Assembly: GCA_019059635.1 (NCBI GenBank)
Contig: JAGVRJ010000007.1
Coordinates: 310,001-374,000 of the forward strand
Length of the DNA stretch: 64,000 nucleotides
Source of the DNA: Proales similis
Lineage: Eukaryota > Rotifera > Eurotatoria > Ploima > Proalidae
Direction of reading: 5' to 3'
Part shown: piece by piece, positions 1 through 12,829 of the stretch
How the letters are laid out: each line of letters opens with the position of its first letter
How positions within the stretch are numbered: position 1 is the first letter of the stretch
Translations under genes and position numbers: made by a program
The notes under the pieces: generated by a model
The model's input: the letters and a program-made list of their open reading frames with translations, nothing else
What the model was told of the DNA's origin: nothing
Database searches by the model: none

Positions 1-522
1 AAACTGAAAATTGTCGTTGAACAGCGTTCGGCTGATGACTCGTGGATTCGGTAGTCTGTTGCCCGACCTGGCGGTCACTCGGGGTCGATCGACGCCGTCG
101 TCGTAGACGGGCGTGAAATAGCGTTTGTAGGGAGTGTTCGCTTTGCCCAGCCATGGATTCTGAAGGTTATTGCACGAGCCGTCAAATGATTGAAATCGAC
201 TGTTGCCGTCACAGAACTGATTTGTTTTAAAGGGACAAAATGCACGAGCGGCCCTCTCAGTCCCGCTCTCTTCGTCGCGTCTATGGCGCCTGCTCGCGCC
301 CAGTTTTGTGATCTCTTCCAGAAACCGGGCCTCTCTGCTCGACTGGAGACTAAGCGGAGTGTCCGAGCTGACTCTAAGTGGCGACTGCGGCACTAGTTCG
401 TCCTCAATTTGATGAGAAAACGACGAGAGATTGCCAAATGTGTCGGTCGGTTTTAGTTCCCTCAGCTGAAAGGCTTGGCTCCAGTTCACGCAGCAAATCA
501 ACAACGCGACTCCCAAAAGCAT
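1..522 (-). CDS. Animal haem peroxidase (peroxidasin/chorion-peroxidase type), N-terminal part, cut by the window edge
   Basis: The minus strand is open for 174 codons from ATG at 522-520 to base 1 and continues outside the window. The protein opens with a hydrophobic signal peptide (about residues 1-18), then a polar propeptide-like stretch ending in a basic, furin-like RRHRR site. Next comes the family's entry block: a Cys-rich start, then DGSCNNLQNPWLG, TPYKRYFTPVYDDG and an LPNPRVIS-like segment, typical of the N-terminus of the peroxidase domain. The proximal and distal haem histidines lie outside the window. Secreted enzymes of this family use hydrogen peroxide to oxidise substrates in cuticle, eggshell or extracellular matrix; which one this is cannot be told. 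It lies downstream of lgl on the same strand. Confidence 0.88.
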   Translation of the reverse strand, partial: MLLGVALLICCVNWSQAFQLRELKPTDTFGNLSSFSHQIEDELVPQSPLRVSSDTPLSLQSSREARFLEEITKLGASRRHRRDEESGTERAARAFCPFKTNQFCDGNSRFQSFDGSCNNLQNPWLGKANTPYKRYFTPVYDDGVDRPRVTARSGNRLPNPRVISRTLFNDNFQF

Positions 523-1260
523 CTTGCCAAGTGCTCTGCTGAAACGATTTGTAAAAATTAGAAATAAAAACTAAAACAGAATGAATCGGGCTACAAGTGA
601 ACAGTTCTCTTAAATGAAAGCGCCTGTCGAGTAATCCAGGCCACTACAATCTGAGAGATGAGAGGCAAATATTTACGCAACTGTAAGTGGATTCGAAGAT
701 GTAATTGCACAGCGATGAGCATCAGAATCAAAATTGAATTAACTCTCGCTCTCTATTATCGTTGTCCTAGTTTCTCACTTTCACTTTCGTCAACCTCTCT
801 CATTCATTCTGAACGGTTTTGTGTTCATGTAGAGCAGCAAAAACAACAGCTGACTTGTCGAATGATCATTTGGCTTTGCAAACAAAGCAGTTTCAATTCA
901 ACAAGGCATGTTGTCACTTAAATAGCTGAAAATGACGCCCACACTAATTCATAGACAAACGCGCGCGCGCACACACACACCAAAGAGCCCCGAAGTGCAG
1001 CTTGGGAGACGCAAGAGCCCCGAGTCTTGACATTTGCATGAAAGGCTTTTTAATTTAGAAAACGAAAAGGCGACCACATAAATCACATGCAAGCTGAGGC
1101 ACGACATCAGTTTGGCAAAGTTCAACATCCAATATGCAGCAAGTACAACAAGCTCGAAGCGAGAGGCGACGGCTCAAGATATTAGGTGAGTTACGTGGCT
1201 CTATCCAAATATGAGCCATTCGGCCCGAGATCAACATTCTAATTCTTTTCATTTTTGCTT
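523..1260. other. Intergenic, no gene recognised
   Basis: This stretch lies upstream of the peroxidase start and downstream of the lgl 3' UTR. It contains a short CG/CA alternating run around 961-981 and AT-rich sequence. I see no supportable coding exon or RNA gene on either strand. Confidence 0.5.
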
Positions 1261-1264
1261 CTTA

Positions 1265-1278
1265 TTTATTTATTTATT
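1265..1278 (-). terminator. Overlapping poly(A) signals, likely 3' end of lgl
   Basis: On the minus strand this is a string of overlapping AATAAA hexamers (TTTATTTATT on the plus strand). It lies about 570 bp beyond the lgl stop codon on the same strand. The 1279-1848 interval would then be the lgl 3' UTR. Confidence 0.45.
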
Positions 1279-1848
1279 GAGTCAAGGCTCAGATTAGAAA
1301 CACCAAGAGACAATAGGAGAACCATTTAAGAGAACGACAATATGTAGAGGAGGACGTTAGAGGCGGGTAGAAGGAGACGAGATCGAGCGAGAATGAAGCT
1401 GCCAGCGCAACTGGGAGCTGGTCAGAGAGTGACAAGTAGAACTAAAGAGCGAATTGCTTAAATAAGTACAATTTAGCTGTTATTTTTCAAGCGAGTAGTA
1501 GAAAAAAAAAAGGGGCCGAAAAATAATGTGTGTAAAGGAAGCGAGGGAAAAATTAGGTAGAAAGGAGAACAAACGAGATGAAGGAGGAAAAAAACAAATC
1601 GAGCAGCGATTCAAATTGGAGCTTGAACAAGGCGTGAGGGGCAGATTGAGCGGACAATGGTCCGAGTTGCTCCACGTTTGCCTTTGTTAACAAATAATCT
1701 TAATAATTATTATTATGATTACTATTCGTCTATATTTTGCTTGAAGCATTGAGTATAAAGATAGTTTGGCCTTGGATGCTGAGCGGTGCAAGTTGAAGGT
1801 GGCGATTTTGGGACTCTTGGACTTGTTTCATTCAAAATTGGATGGCAT

Positions 1849-4800
1849 TCAGTCGATTTCTGTCTCTTTGAATTCGCTCTTCTCCACTGGCGGCTTCTGT
1901 GGCAAATGGAGAATTAGCTCGCTCATTTCGTGCACCAGCAGGGCGTATTCAACTCACCTGGTGGTTAGATGATGAAGCTGGCGTCGTTTCCGAGTGTCTG
2001 GAATCGAACGATCCGTTTACATGACCGTTGAGCTCGCCGTTCTGTTGACTCGACGACTGGATCGCTCCATTGGTGGTGGTGGTGGTGGCGGCGGTGTTGG
2101 TGCTGGGAGTCTGTTCTTCAGCAAGTTGGCCATTTTGCTTCGGCACAGTGTCCACTTGGCTCGTCGGGCTCGATTCTTCTTTTCGAGGGCTGATGTTCAA
2201 TCGGGCATTCAGCTCTTGACTGAGATTGCTCGCGTTCAGCAGTCCACTGTCCGAACGGGCCGTCTCATCGATCGACTCTGGAATGCGCCGTGTGGACACA
2301 TTGGCGAAGCTGTCCTGAAATCGATCGACTACCGAGTCAAGCGAAATGTCAATGCCGGTTGCGTGCTGACTGTTGCCAGTCGAGGAGCTGTTTGTTAGAC
2401 TGCAGATGCCGCTGCTGTTTGCGTTGAACGAGTCGCCTGACTGAAAGGTCTGATTATTTGAAATGCTTGACTGATTTAGATTGGCCGGCTTGAGAGGCGA
2501 GCTGGCCGGCGAAGAGGTGGACGGCTTGCTTGCCGGTGACTTGGCGCGCTCGCCCTCTGACTCTTTGCTCACTGACGAGCGAGGAGCTGGTACTGGCTTA
2601 TCGGATCGAGCTCTACTCGCTGAGCTCTTTGTTTCGCCCGAGTCGGCCTCTTTGGATAGCGAGACGCCCGTGCTGCGGGTAGCTGCCGTCTTGGCAGTGG
2701 AGCTGTGTGCCGCGCTCGCCGCTTCGCTTGTATGCGGAGAAGCCGAGTCTCGTGCGCTCATCGAGATGTGAACAAACTCGCTCGGCGACTGAAGGTAAAA
2801 CGCTTGGCCGTATTTGCTGAACACAAACGAGGTAATTGCGTTTATGTCTTGCTGCTTCATGCATTGAACTTGAACTTGCCGCTTGAGCTGTGGCAATGAG
2901 TAGACGCTCAGGTCGCCCAAGTTTGACAAGCAAGCCAGACAGTACTCTGAGTAGGCTGAGTTGCTGCGAGCGCTCCGGTAGCAGTTGTAGCCGATTCGAC
3001 GCACGCGTGCACCTTCGACCGCGGTCAGCTTGAACTTGCAGACCGGCTTGAGCGTGGGCAGTTGAAAGACTTTGAACTGCTCCTCGCTACAAATGATCAC
3101 CTTGTGCTGCGGCTCGGCCAACGTGCTCACACTCTGCGCTTCGGTCAAGTCAAGCGGCAGCGGACGCATGTGCTCGTCGATCACTTGTATGTGAACGACC
3201 GGCGCCCTGTGCTTGAGACGCATCTCTTTGGCCAGCACGCAGCTGATTGTGCCGTTCGACGCGGCTTGAAGTGCGTAAATGTAAATCACGCCCGTGTTTG
3301 TGCCCACCCAGAGCGAGTCGACTTGCTGCTGTGAATTGGTCACATACGTTCGCACAAAGTAAATGAATCGAATCACGGACGGCGGTATGTCGTCCATTTG
3401 CTTAAACTCGCGCGATTCAACTTGACGCTCGACGGGCCGGTGTTGCTCGTCGTTTAGCTGTTGTACGCGGCTGTTGGCGTTGGCACTTGTCGTTTTGGCC
3501 TCTTTTTGCGATCGGCCACGTCTCAGCTTTCTGAACGACTCGCGCAGCGACTTTTTAAGCGACTTGCGTCTCGAGATGGTCATTCCGTTGCGCGCCGACT
3601 CGGCCAGCATTGTCGCGTCCAGAGTGCAGCGGATGATCAGATCGCGTCGATTGGCAAAATCGAACATGGCAAAGCCGTGCGCGGTGCCCATGCCCACCAA
3701 CGAGTACTGGGCGTTGAGTGCGAGAGCAGAGACAGTGGCCGGCGGATAGAGCTGCACGAGCGTGCTCATTTGAAAGCCGGGCGCCAGTTTCACTTTTTCG
3801 CCGCGTCTTTCCAACGCTTCGTGTCCTTTCCAGACAAAGTGACTCTGAACGTCGGCCGAGGCGGCGATCAAATCAATTAGATGTGCGTCCACTCGCTCGA
3901 GCTCTTTCTTCTCGTCGTTCAGCTCCATCAAGAAGACTTGACCCGCTGTTCCGGCCACAAGCAGCTGAGAACGCTCCGGGCTCATGACGAGCTTTTGAAT
4001 GCCAAGCTTTGGATCGTCCGAGTACGGATCGAATGTGCCCACGCGTCTGAACGGCGGCCAATTGTCCTCGTCGGCCTCGTCTTCTTCGTTGGCCGGTGAC
4101 GACTCGCTTATGAAATAGTTGCTTGTGGTCACCTTGTACACAAGACTCATTCCCCTGCTCATGTCCCAGAAGCGAACTGAGCCGTCTTCATGGCCGGTGA
4201 GGAGCAGATCGCCTGGAGTTGATGCCTCTCCGCTTGACGCGCTGCTGCTCTGGTCCAGAGGCCAGACTCGAGTCGAATAAGGCTCTGAATGGTCAAGAGA
4301 GCCGTAGCTTCTAAGCCGTTCAAACAGCTCGGCGGAAACTCCGTTCACGTAATGGGTGCAAGTAATGGCCGACGAGTGAACTGAGTACAAGTAGGGCAGT
4401 TGGAACTGGGGCCAGCCGTCTGTGACCAGGTCAATGGCAACAAGCTCCTCTTCGAGTAGCACCAGCAACGCTTGAGGGTTGTCAAAGGTCATGTTGGCGC
4501 TCTTGTCCACGTGCGGTCGGTCTATGGTGAAAAAGTCAATCACTTTTGACGTAAAGTCAAAGCAGACGTGGCCCTGCTCTCCTTGAATGACTGTGATGCT
4601 GATCTTGTCCGAGTAGTTGACACGAGGACAGCCGCCGCTGAATATAACGTAAGGCTGCTCGTTCCTGCAGGTCTTGACCAAACACTTGGAGACCGGCTTG
4701 CACGGATAAGGGCCGTAGACGATGTTGGGCCCGGAGCTGGTCGGCTCTTTGCCCTGGTCGGTCTCGGCAAGGTCCCAGAGGATGAACGAGCCGTCCGAGT

Positions 4801-5647
4801 GAGAAGTAGACACGCACTCGCCAGATTGGTAGAACGTGGCCGACTCGATTGGCTGCTCGGTCGGTCGAATGACGTCAATCTGGTTCTTGATAAAGTCAAA
4901 CACACACCAGAGGCCGCGCGAGTAGGCCAGAAGCAGTTTGGTCAAGTGACGCGGATGGTGACAAATCGACTCGACTGCGCCCAGTTCGTTTAGCTTTTTG
5001 CTCGAGTCGCCGCTGGCTGTCACGTGCTTGAGGATGTAGTCCTTGTTGATGACGCCAGGCACCAATTGAAACGAGGCCACATTGAACACGTAGACGTCAG
5101 AGTTCTCGAAGCCCAGAAATATGTGGCTGTTGTCGTTGAGGAGACACATGGCGGAGAGCTTGCTGGCGCCGAGCTTGCTTCCGCTCAGCTCGCACTCTTT
5201 TACTTTCTCAACGACGCCCTTGGAGAGGCTGACGTGCCAGAGCAAGAGAAAGAGCTGCGTCTCGGCACTCTCGCCGCCGCTCTTGTACACTCGACGCTCA
5301 CAGAGTGTGACCAGCTGAGACTGTCCCTGGACGAACAGGAGACGCAGAATCGGAAACGGATGCACGTCCTGGTGCGAGCTGATCTGACGCGAGTCTGAGC
5401 CGCCATATACACGAATGTCGCCATTCTTGGTGGCCACTGCAATGAGCTTCAGCTTGCGGTCGTAGTCGACTGCTGACGGCTTTGCCGGGAAGCCTTTGTC
5501 CGCGAGTTTGTTGTAAGAGAAGAGTTCCTTTTGAAGTTGACGTCGCCTAGATGCCGATTCGTCCGGCTTGCGGGACGTGGGGCTCAGCGCCTGCGGAGCG
5601 CCGGTCGCCGAGGCCGACGAGAATTTGTTGGTGGCGAACTTGAACAT
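1849..5647 (-). CDS. lgl: Lethal giant larvae (Lgl) polarity protein
   Basis: Two coding exons: complement(join(1849..1896,1958..5647)), 1245 aa. The first exon is one 3.69-kb block starting at a good ATG. Its apparent stop at 1949 is avoided because CAG|GTGAGT at 1957 is a donor, and a 48-nt last exon after TTTGCCACAG ends in TGA at 1851-1849. The N-terminus matches Lgl (LQKELF.Y.K...GFP.KPSA, then KLKLIAVATKNGDIRVYG), followed by WD40-type beta-propeller repeats and the LPYLYSVHSSAIT block of the LLGL region. Around residues 690-715 lies the basic serine module SRRKSLKKSLRESFRK, the conserved aPKC phosphorylation and membrane-binding site, which separates Lgl from tomosyn. The C-terminal 250 residues are Ser/Thr/Asn-rich and poorly conserved. 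Lgl is a cortical protein antagonising the aPKC-Par complex in epithelia. Confidence 0.96.
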
Positions 5648-7787
5648 AATTATGTGAATGTCATGAATCTACAGACCAGGGAGAGAGAGAGAGAAAGCAT
5701 TAGCATGTGCACGTCTGTCTGTGTGCGAGAGAGCATGAATGGCGAAAGTGAACTGAGGGGGGAAATAGATTTGAGCCGACTAGGACAAGTATGACGTCGA
5801 ATAGGAGGAGAGGGCTGGGTCGAATCGAATAAACATCGCCACGGTCTTGATTGTCATTAATTTCATCGACCACACACACACACACATCCGTGCATGGCCA
5901 CGAAGCTCTCAGCCCATCAGATACGTGGACGCATACAAATTGTTCATCGAAACAGAAAGATGGTCGAGGCCGTAGTTGTTTGCTCGTATGCTAATCGAGG
6001 CAGATAGGGAGGCAGAGCGTGCGGGATAGATAACTGAGGAGGTTCAAGTTCATTGACCCACCAGCGACGGTTCATTTGACGCCAATCGCATATCAAGGTC
6101 AGAGGCTTAGAACGCACGTCAGTGATTTAGAGCCAACACTAGTCGGCCATTTTCCTTTTGCCTACGCACACACACACGAGCATGGTATGGGCGCGCGATC
6201 GATTTTACCTCGAACGAAAAGAAAGCAAAAATCGATCGCGGTGTTCTCGAGGTCGCGCTCACCGTTCGTCGTCTCATTGTTAGTCCTATTCTAAATACTA
6301 ATAATAATGGAGACCACGATGATGATGATGATGTCGATTTGCAATGCCACAGCCGACCTGACCCGGTTCAAAAACGGGGCCAAGCAGCAACTAAAGCACC
6401 GTTAGTTCTCAAGTGCGTTCGCTCGGTCAATTGAGAGACGCGCGAATAAACTGCATTTTTTATGCTTCCAATCGCCACTCTCACACACACACACTGGCTC
6501 ACTCGGCAGGACAGAGTCTTTAACAAAGGTCGATGACGGTGGAACCGTTGCGAACGACTCTCGTCCCTTTGATTAGTGTGGGCCCGGGTGAATGAAGTAG
6601 CCGATTCGATGTGTTCCGATAAAATCAGAGCTAATTAAGATTCAGCAGCAGCAGCAACGACAACAACAACGGTAAACACATGAAAAGAAATGAACAACGA
6701 AAATAACGAGAGACGAATGCCCATGAGAACTTCAAAGCGTGTTTGCAGAGTAAACACCGGCTGTCGATCGGCGAATGAATTCCAGCGCCACGAACGCCAG
6801 CGGTGTAGAGCAAGCTGACGATCTTGGGAATGAAGATCGCGTCGGCTGTAGATCGCATCGAAAGCGAACCGATATGTATAATGTGAATTCGACATGGTTC
6901 GTTGAACACGTGGCCTCTAATTGGAAAATAGCGACAACAGTGCGAATGATGCAGCACGATCGACGAGGCGCGGTGCTAATGTGAAATCGCTTCGTCAGGT
7001 GAAGTCAAACGAGTAGGTGAGAAACGAGTGCCTCACTCTGACGGATCTAATCTGATTCACCATTGAGCGGCTTCTTCTTACGGGCAACTGGTGGCCAATA
7101 AAGACGTTCGCACGCTGTCAAGTTGGCTATCTCACTCGTAATCGAATAAAAGAGCTGCGCTGTTGTCGACCTAATCTCTTGCTCGTAGCCGCGTAATCTG
7201 AGGTGGCATTGAGCTGCGAATTGGGACCGTTCGATACGAAACAATCGAAACACACACGAGCGGCAGTCGAGGAAGACGAGTCCAGTTGATAGAGACTTAA
7301 AGTGGAGCGTCGGGCGGGCCTTGGCCACGTGAACTTGTGTCCTGTATTGTGAGCAGACTTTAATCGTGCCTAATGGGTGGCGCTTGTCTCTACTTGATTC
7401 GGATCGCTTGTTATTGAATTGCCACAGGATGAAAGTGATGCGTTCGCAAATATTGAAGCGCCTGTTTATTTACGGGCCTTTGTGTGTTTGGCCAGGGCGC
7501 TCGGATTACGCAGCACAAAAAGACAAGCTGCTCGGATCGAGTGACGAGTGTGTAACTAAATTCGCATTTACCCAGCACCGTCTCGACACGTAGCCGCCCG
7601 CGCCTGCATCGGGTATTGCAGTTTATGCGCGCTCGCGCGCACACTCGGCCAAATTCTATCTTGTCCATTTACTGTGCTCACCTTTTCATTCCCTCCCTCG
7701 CGCTCGCTGCTTGGTTGCTGCTCTTGGCCGCTCTCTTCAAACTGCTTTCTTGTTGTTTTATTTGCTCGCTCGCTGTGGTTCTTCTCT
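5648..7787. other. Intergenic between divergent lgl and TXNDC11-like genes
   Basis: About 2.1 kb between two divergently transcribed genes, so both promoters and any non-coding 5' exons should lie here. I see short GA/CA runs (5684-5695, 5873-5886, 6481-6494), CAG/CAA triplets near 6643-6672 and GATGATGAT at 6319-6332. No open frame looks like a real protein. Confidence 0.5.
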
Positions 7788-10504
7788 ATGAGCATGAACG
7801 CCAATTTCTCAATCGGACAAATTACTAGAACAGATCGATTGCCATCGCAACCAAAGTCAGCATCTTGTCAAAAGACTCTCAGACCTCTCTGCTTCCAGTT
7901 GTTGTCCGTTTGCATGCTGCTGCTACTTGCTCTGTTGGTTTGGCTCAGGTAAATTGGGCCTGCTTGTCTGAATGCCTCCTGTCTAATCGTGTCCTTGTCT
8001 AATCGTGTGTGTGTTGAAAGTCCGCGTATGCATCAGGCGGACCATTCGCCGACTCCGTTTTTTCCGGACACTCCGAATGTGCTCGATTTTGCCGACGGCA
8101 GTCTCACTCAACTCAATCGACTGATGAAGGAGAGCGAATTCAGTCTGGCCTTTCTCTACGCCCCCTGGTGTGCCCGTAGCAAACACTACCGAGCAATTAT
8201 TCAACGATTGGCCGATAGACACTCGAACTGGCTCACTTTCATCGCAGTCGATTGCTTCAAATCCGACGGAGAGTGCCAAAGCTCGTTCAGTCTGATCAGA
8301 TATCCGCAAATAATCGTAAAAGCGCGCGGCATCAAGTCACACTTTTACGAAGGGCCCATGGACGAGGCCAATCTGGAAAAGTTTCTTACTCAGTTTAAAC
8401 GTCCCCTATTCCGCATTGACTCACACGAGCAGCTTGCCACTTTAATACTCCAACACAACGTAAGCATTGATTGATTGCTCGTCAATGCCAGTTGTTCACA
8501 GTTCTTGTCAAGGGCGCCGTGGTTGCAGCCTTTGACTTTGCTCAATCGAACGACCGGGCCGCATACAGCGCCTTTGTCACAGCCGCCTGGCAGGCGCTCA
8601 CTGGTAAAACACACGACCTTGACAATCAAAGGCCATAGAGTGTGGACGGACATGAATAGATTTCGAAAATGCGCCGGCTTATGGCCTTATGGTCAACAGA
8701 ACCGTTTGGCATGAATTAGAAAATAGACTGGAGCGAGTCAAAGGCTCGGCGAAAGTACTGACTCTTTCCACAACGGGCCTGGTCAAGGTGAGAGCGCGTC
8801 TACTGGCCTCTCTGAAAGAGAAAAGCTTAATACACTAACTGCTCAGAGTGTATCGAATTTGAATGGCATGTCAAGCTCTAGAATTGTGGAATGGGCCAAC
8901 TCTCAGCTCGAGAGGGTAAGAATGAGGCGCCATTTTAATGAAAAATGTGAACGAGCCAACTGCTTCTAATCCGACTGTCAGCCTCTCAAGTGGATTAATC
9001 CGAGCAGAGCCAACACCGAAAAGGCTCGTTTATTGATTTTGATCGACAGAAGCCGGCCAAATGAGCTTAGCTTGGAGAATTCGCTCAAAGCCGTAAGTGT
9101 CCAATCGCTGCCATTTCCCCTCTGACTTAGAATAATTGCTCTCTCTCTCGCTCTTTGTCTCTCTCGCTCTCTCTGCTTGTCGCTCTCATCCGATGGCGTT
9201 TTCAAGTTCCATTCCGTACTGCTCGAGTCAAACACGAGGCCACTCGCCAATCTGCTTCTAACTCAGCTTGACTCGTGCGGTGTCCACTCGTCTCAAGGGG
9301 CGTTCGTACTCGGGAGAGACGAGAGACCGGCAAATCCGTCATGTCCGACCTTGAGCTATGCGGCGGACGTGCACCGCTTTATTAACGACACCGATACTCA
9401 TTTGGTCGACATCTCGCTCTACTCGGCCTATATAAAACATCTAGTGCCCAACTGGAACGAGCAGAGACTCGTTTTAATTGATCCGAAGGTTTCACTTTCA
9501 ATTGTTTGTGATCGTCCCGCGCTCGCATAATTGCAAATTTAATTAGAACGAAAGCGTTTACGCCTTGTCGCCGCCCTACACCGCGCTCAGACTAAGTAGG
9601 TTTGACAAATTTCGAGATTAGATCGCGCAAACACAATGTGCCCAAATTAAAACAGAGAACTTTATGCATGCGCATGTGCTTGGCACCAATCGACGTGAAA
9701 AGCGGTCAAGTCCAACCCGACCCTGGGCATGGAATGAACTCGTTCAGTTCCAATCGGTCAGCTCGGACCAATTGAACTCAATTCTCCTGTCCGACCATCG
9801 AACAGAAAAAGTACTTTCTCGACCTCACACCCTTGTCCCGGCGCCGAGTCTAAATTTCGCCCAAGGACGTTCTGGTTTTGTTTTATAAGAATTCTTGCGC
9901 GTTTTGCAAGCTGGCCTATTACACGCTTCGTCAGCTTCAATCCAAATATTTCTCCGATGCGACAAGCTCTCCGTTGTTTCTCAAGTACTTTCATCTCGTT
10001 CACCTTCAAATGCTTCAAAGGCTTCAAAAATTTGAATTTTAAAGAATCGATCTTGAAATAAACGATTTGGGCTGGGAGCTGGAGCCCGACCGAGTGCCCA
10101 GAATTCTCATGATTCCAGCCGGCGAGAGGCAAGTAAAAGCCAACACGGTGGTCTTCGACGCCGACTTGAACGAAGAGAAGCTGCTCGAGTTTGTTTTGAC
10201 CAACGCAGCCAGTTCACGCACAATCGGCTCGTTCTTGCGTCAGAATTACTTGCACCCATCTCAGTCGCGTGGTTTGGAGCTCAGTCAGGCGTCGAACCTT
10301 CGCTACAATCTTCTAAACGTCTGCTCAAGCTACTCGACCAAGTTAAACAGTTCGTTGTCGAATAGCCAAAAGCGGCTCGACTCGGCTCGAAAATTAAAGA
10401 AAAATCGGTCCAATTCGCAGCTGACTACTAATCGACTCATTGAGCAAATGCGTTTGGAGCAAATGCGCATCCGATTCATTGACGAACTTTTGACCGACTT
10501 GTGA
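7788..10504 (+). CDS. TXNDC11-like membrane-anchored thioredoxin-fold protein
   Basis: Eleven exons, 694 aa: join(7788..7948,8021..8459,8492..8603,8660..8787,8847..8915,8982..9092,9207..9488,9547..9595,9656..9810,9866..9984,10045..10504). All junctions keep phase. Residues about 30-54 form a single hydrophobic anchor (type II, ER orientation inferred). The first thioredoxin-fold domain carries FLYAPWCARS, where the second catalytic Cys is replaced, as in vertebrate TXNDC11 (WCGQS). A distal thioredoxin domain carries SCAFC, a genuine CxxC pair, followed by IDLEINDLGWEL...RVPRILMIPAG, matching TXNDC11. The C-terminus is a basic coiled coil. TXNDC11 (EFP1) binds DUOX/thyroid peroxidase and EDEM proteins in the ER and takes part in oxidative folding and degradation. 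The third exon needs a 32-nt intron (see findings). An AATAAA lies at 10614. Confidence 0.88.
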
Positions 10505-10613
10505 AAAGAAGAAAACAATGGCCCGAGTGACCCAATCAGTCGAGTCAAATTCCCATTGCCGCTCGGCTCGTTGGGTGTAAATACGTGAACAAATTAAATC
10601 GTTTATTCAAGCG

Positions 10614-10619
10614 AATAAA
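10614..10619 (+). terminator. Poly(A) signal of the TXNDC11-like gene
   Basis: AATAAA 110 bp after the stop codon at 10504, followed by an A run. The convergent GRB2/Drk gene ends its coding region at 10718, so the two 3' UTRs nearly touch or overlap. Confidence 0.6.
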
Positions 10620-10717
10620 AAAAAAATCTCCTCCATTTCAAAGCCTTTCTAATTGAATGCTCGTTAAATTCTCTGTTTTATACAATTTCTCAGTAATGCA
10701 ATGAATATGGCGATGTT

Positions 10718-11725
<1,008 letters not shown>

Positions 11726-12801
11726 TTTACTTCTAAATACGAGTATAAGTGAGTAAATCCGCGAGTCTAACTCGGTCGGCTGTATTTAATACGGCCATCT
11801 CGCCGCGATTAACATTCCGCCAAAACTTTAGAGCCGAGCTCGGACGGCTAATTGCCAACGGACGGCTCAAGTCGATTTACCAGACTGAACAAACGAGCAG
11901 ATAATAAACAAACGCTGAGCCACGCTGGTCGATGCGCGCAAGCGCGTTCAATGTGACCCCAAACCAAATTAGGAACGGCTGCGACCGCTTCTTTTCCCTC
12001 CAACTTGAACGGCCCATGGTAGAGAGAGAGAGACGCGCAGAGATGAAAAATGTGCGCGACAAATGTGATTATGATTTGTGTGTGTGGGAAACTGACCGAG
12101 ATGGGACCGTGCGAGGTAATCATGTCGATAATGTTGGTCTACGACTAATGTTGGTCCACTGATTCATAAATTAGACAAGTGGTGAACCGAGTGGATAAGG
12201 CGCTCAGTGCAACGCAATGATTCATTTCATCGAAAGCCATTGTGGGCTCGTATATCGCTGCTCTGTTGGCTCTTGTCGCATCCTGACGGGCTCACTCTCC
12301 TGGCTGGCTCATGTCGATTCTGGCTCATTCTTTTCACAAAGTGTCTGCAAACACGCCAAGTAATGGTTGCATAATCGCCAACTTATGCAAATAAAAAACA
12401 AAAGTCAAACGGTAAGCGCTATCCATTCAAATCGTCTTCAATTTCGCTCGCCAGCATCAGTTTACGTTTAATCCTTTAAAAATGTGCCTCCGCTGCTCGT
12501 CATCTCTCAAGTCGAGCCCTCGTTTCAGTTCTTCGACATTTTTCTAATTAACAACTGCCGCAGCTGCCCGGTGTGCATGTGCTCGTCTGTCTTAAAAGGA
12601 TAAAACGCAGCCAACGGAGCTAATTGATGTTGCCTTGATTGCAAAGACCTTGATAACGATCACGACGCGTTTCCTCATCTCTGACGCAAATTTGCAAAAA
12701 ATCCAATAATCGATACAGGCCACCGCTCTCTCTCGCACAAACGCATCCGTTCGGCATGGGTCGAATCAATTTGAAATGAAGGTTTTAAATCGAGACGCGT
12801 T
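11726..12801. other. Intergenic, no gene recognised
   Basis: The region lies upstream of the GRB2/Drk start and downstream of the dioxygenase 3' end. Open frames here are short and unlike any protein I know. Promoter and 5' UTR sequence of drk should lie near 11730-11900. Confidence 0.5.
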
Positions 12802-12802
12802 T

Positions 12803-12808
12803 TTTATT
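12803..12808 (-). terminator. Poly(A) signal of the PhyH-like gene
   Basis: AATAAA on the minus strand about 25 bp after the TAG stop at 12832-12830. Confidence 0.5.
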
Positions 12809-12829
12809 TCGCTTCTTCTCCTCCTCTGT

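Noticed and set aside
4568-4993. Several plus-strand open frames of 90-140 codons within lgl
   Set aside because: They run antisense to a clearly conserved exon and show no domain or codon pattern of their own.
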